NCBI GenBank assembly: GCA_910584095.1
Contig: CAJTYU010000054.1
Coordinates: 1 to 6,750, forward strand
Direction: 5' to 3'
DNA: 6,750 nucleotides
Source of the DNA: an uncultured Dorea sp.
Lineage (GTDB): Bacteria; Bacillota; Clostridia; Lachnospirales; Lachnospiraceae
In this document: positions 5,622-6,750 of the stretch, piece after piece
Position numbering within the stretch: position 1 is the first letter of the stretch
Layout of the letters: every line of letters starts with the position of its first letter
Notes under the pieces: generated by a model
What the model was told of the DNA's origin: nothing
Databases searched by the model: none
Seen by the model: the letters and a program-made list of their open reading frames with translations, nothing else
Made by a program: the position numbers and the translations under genes

Positions 5622-6416
5622 TCACCAGTAATACACATTCTTTCCATTAGAGTAATCTTCCCTTGTTTTTTGTAAATTGTGGGGCATTTTGTATACGCAG
5701 ATGCTGCGCAGTATTTCTGCATTCTGAATAAGATTTTTTATCACTTTCTTCTCTGACATGCCCCCTTGTTCTTTTACGTAAGTCTGATATTCCTCCCTAA
5801 ATGTCTTACTTAATTTTTCCTTTTTATCTCCAAAAACCTCTTCCGGCAGAACGTCCAAATTGTACCATACATATTCAGCAAATTTACGCCTGTCATGGTC
5901 ATTCAGCCTTGTTCCCAAATTGATTTCAACCGTATCGCCTGTTACGTACATCGCCCACACCGGCGTGGTATCCCTGCCCGACAAACTCGCCGTTACTCTC
6001 GCTTCACATAACACCATCATTTCCTTCGACAGATACCGTCTGTTAACCCTCAGCCAGTGTTCGCTTTCTGCAAAGTCAATCGTATTCATCCCATTTTCTT
6101 TCAGATAAGCTATATCAGTGAAAGTTTCATTCTCAAACAACTCTTCCAGTTCTTCCTTCGTGAATTTTTTATTAAAATATGGTATACAACGATAATATGC
6201 CTGTACATAATTCAATATCGGATCAAAGGTTAAAAGCACAAGAATAGCAACCAATATTAATGTCCAAATTGCTCCTAATTCTATTACATTATAAAAGCAA
6301 TACTTTATTCCTGCTATAATCACCAATACAAGGAAAAGCCATATCGAAATCAATATTGCTTTTTTTACCGGATATAATCGTTTCCATTCACTTCTCTGTA
6401 TTTCCTTTTTACCCAT
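5622..6416 (-). CDS. Uncharacterised membrane-anchored protein (two N-terminal TM segments)
   Basis: I do not recognise the family. The 264-aa product starts with a basic segment (1-17), then two hydrophobic segments at about 18-38 and 44-64 forming a hairpin. A roughly 200-residue polar, mostly helical domain follows, which by the positive-inside rule should lie in the cytoplasm. Within it are an acidic stretch KEELEELFENE (87-97), a stretch with beta character around VLCEARVTASL (135-145), VWAMYVTGDTVEINLG (153-168), and a basic tail ending in YYW. The architecture resembles YcxB-like or bacterial PH-like membrane proteins only in general outline, so no function is assigned. The ATG at 6416 is preferred: GGGGAGG ends 9 nt upstream, while the TTG at 6434 would precede that site. 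The gene is convergent with the MFS gene. A fragment of a close paralogue lies directly upstream, so the gene belongs to a tandem family. Confidence 0.8.
   Translation of the reverse strand: MGKKEIQRSEWKRLYPVKKAILISIWLFLVLVIIAGIKYCFYNVIELGAIWTLILVAILVLLTFDPILNYVQAYYRCIPYFNKKFTKEELEELFENETFTDIAYLKENGMNTIDFAESEHWLRVNRRYLSKEMMVLCEARVTASLSGRDTTPVWAMYVTGDTVEINLGTRLNDHDRRKFAEYVWYNLDVLPEEVFGDKKEKLSKTFREEYQTYVKEQGGMSEKKVIKNLIQNAEILRSICVYKMPHNLQKTREDYSNGKNVYYW
6204..6247. repeat. 44-bp direct repeat, copy 1 (inside the two-TM gene)
   Basis: This 44-bp segment is identical to 6533-6576. Here it encodes residues 58-71 (ILVLLTFDPILNYV), the end of the second membrane segment of the 5622-6416 gene. A further shared 9 bp (ATATGCCTG) follows at 6195-6203 and is separated from the block by a 9-bp insertion in copy 2. 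Confidence 0.95.
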
Positions 6417-6425
6417 TAAAAAAAT

Positions 6426-6432
6426 CCTCCCC
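6426..6432 (-). promoter_or_regulatory. Strong ribosome binding site deciding the start at 6416
   Basis: GGGGAGG on the minus strand, 9 nt before the ATG at 6416, is a near-consensus Shine-Dalgarno site. It rules against the upstream in-frame TTG at 6434, which would place this site inside the coding sequence. Confidence 0.8.
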
Positions 6433-6467
6433 AACTGATCCCCAATCCGGATAGCTCATCCATATCT

Positions 6468-6495
6468 ATTATACTCTTTTCCTTTTATAGATAAA
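6468..6495 (-). promoter_or_regulatory. Promoter of the two-TM membrane protein gene
   Basis: A perfect -10 box TATAAT is at 6473-6468 on the minus strand. A partial -35 TTTATC at 6495-6490 precedes it by 16 bp. Transcription would start near 6461, giving a leader of about 45 nt that carries the GGGGAGG site. The -35 and spacer lie inside a segment repeated at 6716-6738; the repeat there lacks the TATAAT box. Confidence 0.6.
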
Positions 6496-6613
6496 TACAT
6501 AACTTCTTTTTTCGATATGCCTGCTTGCCTTCTACATAATTCAATATCGGATCAAAGGTTAAAAGCACAAGAATAGTATCAGATTCCAGTTCCAATACCA
6601 GATATAATTTTTT
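6485..6613 (-). pseudogene. Remnant of a tandem paralogue of the two-TM membrane protein
   Basis: The minus-strand frame from 6613 to the stop at 6485 is open for 42 codons with no start codon. It contains ILVLLTFDPILNYV, identical to residues 58-71 of the adjacent intact protein and encoded by the same 44 bases (6533-6576). It continues EGKQAYR where the intact gene has QAYYR, i.e. an in-frame 9-bp difference, then diverges and stops. The first membrane segment and the normal 5' end are missing: the distance from the repeated promoter segment to the shared block is about 140 bp here but about 230 bp in the intact gene, consistent with an internal deletion. No Shine-Dalgarno site and start codon are found in frame. 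Preservation of the reading frame through the shared block argues for a coding origin rather than a random duplicate. Confidence 0.6.
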
Positions 6614-6715
6614 TCATAACAGAATAAGCGCTATACTGCTTCGTTCAAAGTGTCTTTACCGTTACGTTTCTAGATTTCATATATTCGATTACTATATATC
6701 CAAGATGCTCTTTTC

Positions 6716-6738
6716 TTTTCCTTTATAAATAAATACAT
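6716..6738. repeat. Second copy of the promoter-proximal segment
   Basis: This AT-rich segment matches 6477-6500 with one substitution and one single-base gap (shared TTTTCCTTT and ATAAATACAT blocks). At 6477-6500 it forms the -35/spacer region of the intact gene's promoter. Here it lies at the same relative place upstream of the paralogue remnant, but the TATAAT box is not preserved. The remaining sequence from 6617 to 6715 shows no gene or structure I can support. A short minus-strand frame starting with ATG at 6738 runs 22 codons and has no visible ribosome binding site. Confidence 0.7.
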
Positions 6739-6750
6739 TGTATAGTTCCA

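Noticed and set aside
6670..6738. Short minus-strand frame beginning MYLFIKEKK, 22 codons, with a similar start in the 6500 copy
   Set aside because: Neither copy has a ribosome binding site and the two frames diverge after a few codons; similarity is explained by the duplicated promoter segment.

Overview
The window looks like chromosomal or accessory DNA from a low-to-moderate GC Gram-positive bacterium of the Clostridia, most likely the Lachnospiraceae. This is inferred from the G-rich Shine-Dalgarno sites, the LytTR regulator paired with a membrane kinase of the GHKL-partner type, the ArAE_1-type exporter, and the AT-rich intergenic DNA. I could not check it by database search. There are no rRNA or tRNA genes, CRISPR arrays or recognisable transposases.

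Left part (1-1964, minus strand): a three-gene operon reads leftwards. It encodes an uncharacterised 183-aa soluble protein, a LytTR response regulator, and the membrane sensor half of a histidine kinase. Regulator and kinase overlap by an ATGA, so they look translationally coupled. The kinase stops after about 173 residues, inside its sixth membrane segment and before any catalytic domain, so it looks truncated. A divergent XRE-type regulator (1965-2297, plus) shares a 100-bp intergenic region with this operon. That region holds two perfect 13-bp direct repeats spaced by 20 bp, likely an operator or activator site.

Middle (2298-3661): an ArAE_1-family membrane exporter lies on the minus strand, convergent with the XRE gene. 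The junction carries a near-perfect 21-bp tandem repeat, a spacing typical of LytTR regulator sites. The exporter has a plausible extended -10 promoter with a 23-bp dyad (8-bp arms) sitting just at or after the transcription start, a layout typical of repressor control. Between it and the next operon lies a 27-bp inverted repeat followed by a small hairpin.

Right part (3662-5573, plus): a two-gene unit encodes a HAD-superfamily phosphatase and a 12-segment MFS transporter. It appears more GC-rich than the flanking two-component and membrane-protein genes. It is followed convergently by an uncharacterised two-transmembrane protein (5622-6416, minus) with a clear promoter and ribosome binding site. 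Upstream of that gene, 6477-6738 holds the decayed remains of a second copy of the same gene and its promoter: a 44-bp identical block still in frame, and a repeated promoter segment. This is a tandem paralogue reduced to a fragment.

No complete, clearly new system can be declared. The most interesting items are the uncharacterised protein fixed upstream of a LytTR regulator with a decapitated kinase, the two kinds of helically phased direct repeats near it, and the decaying tandem membrane-protein array at the right edge.
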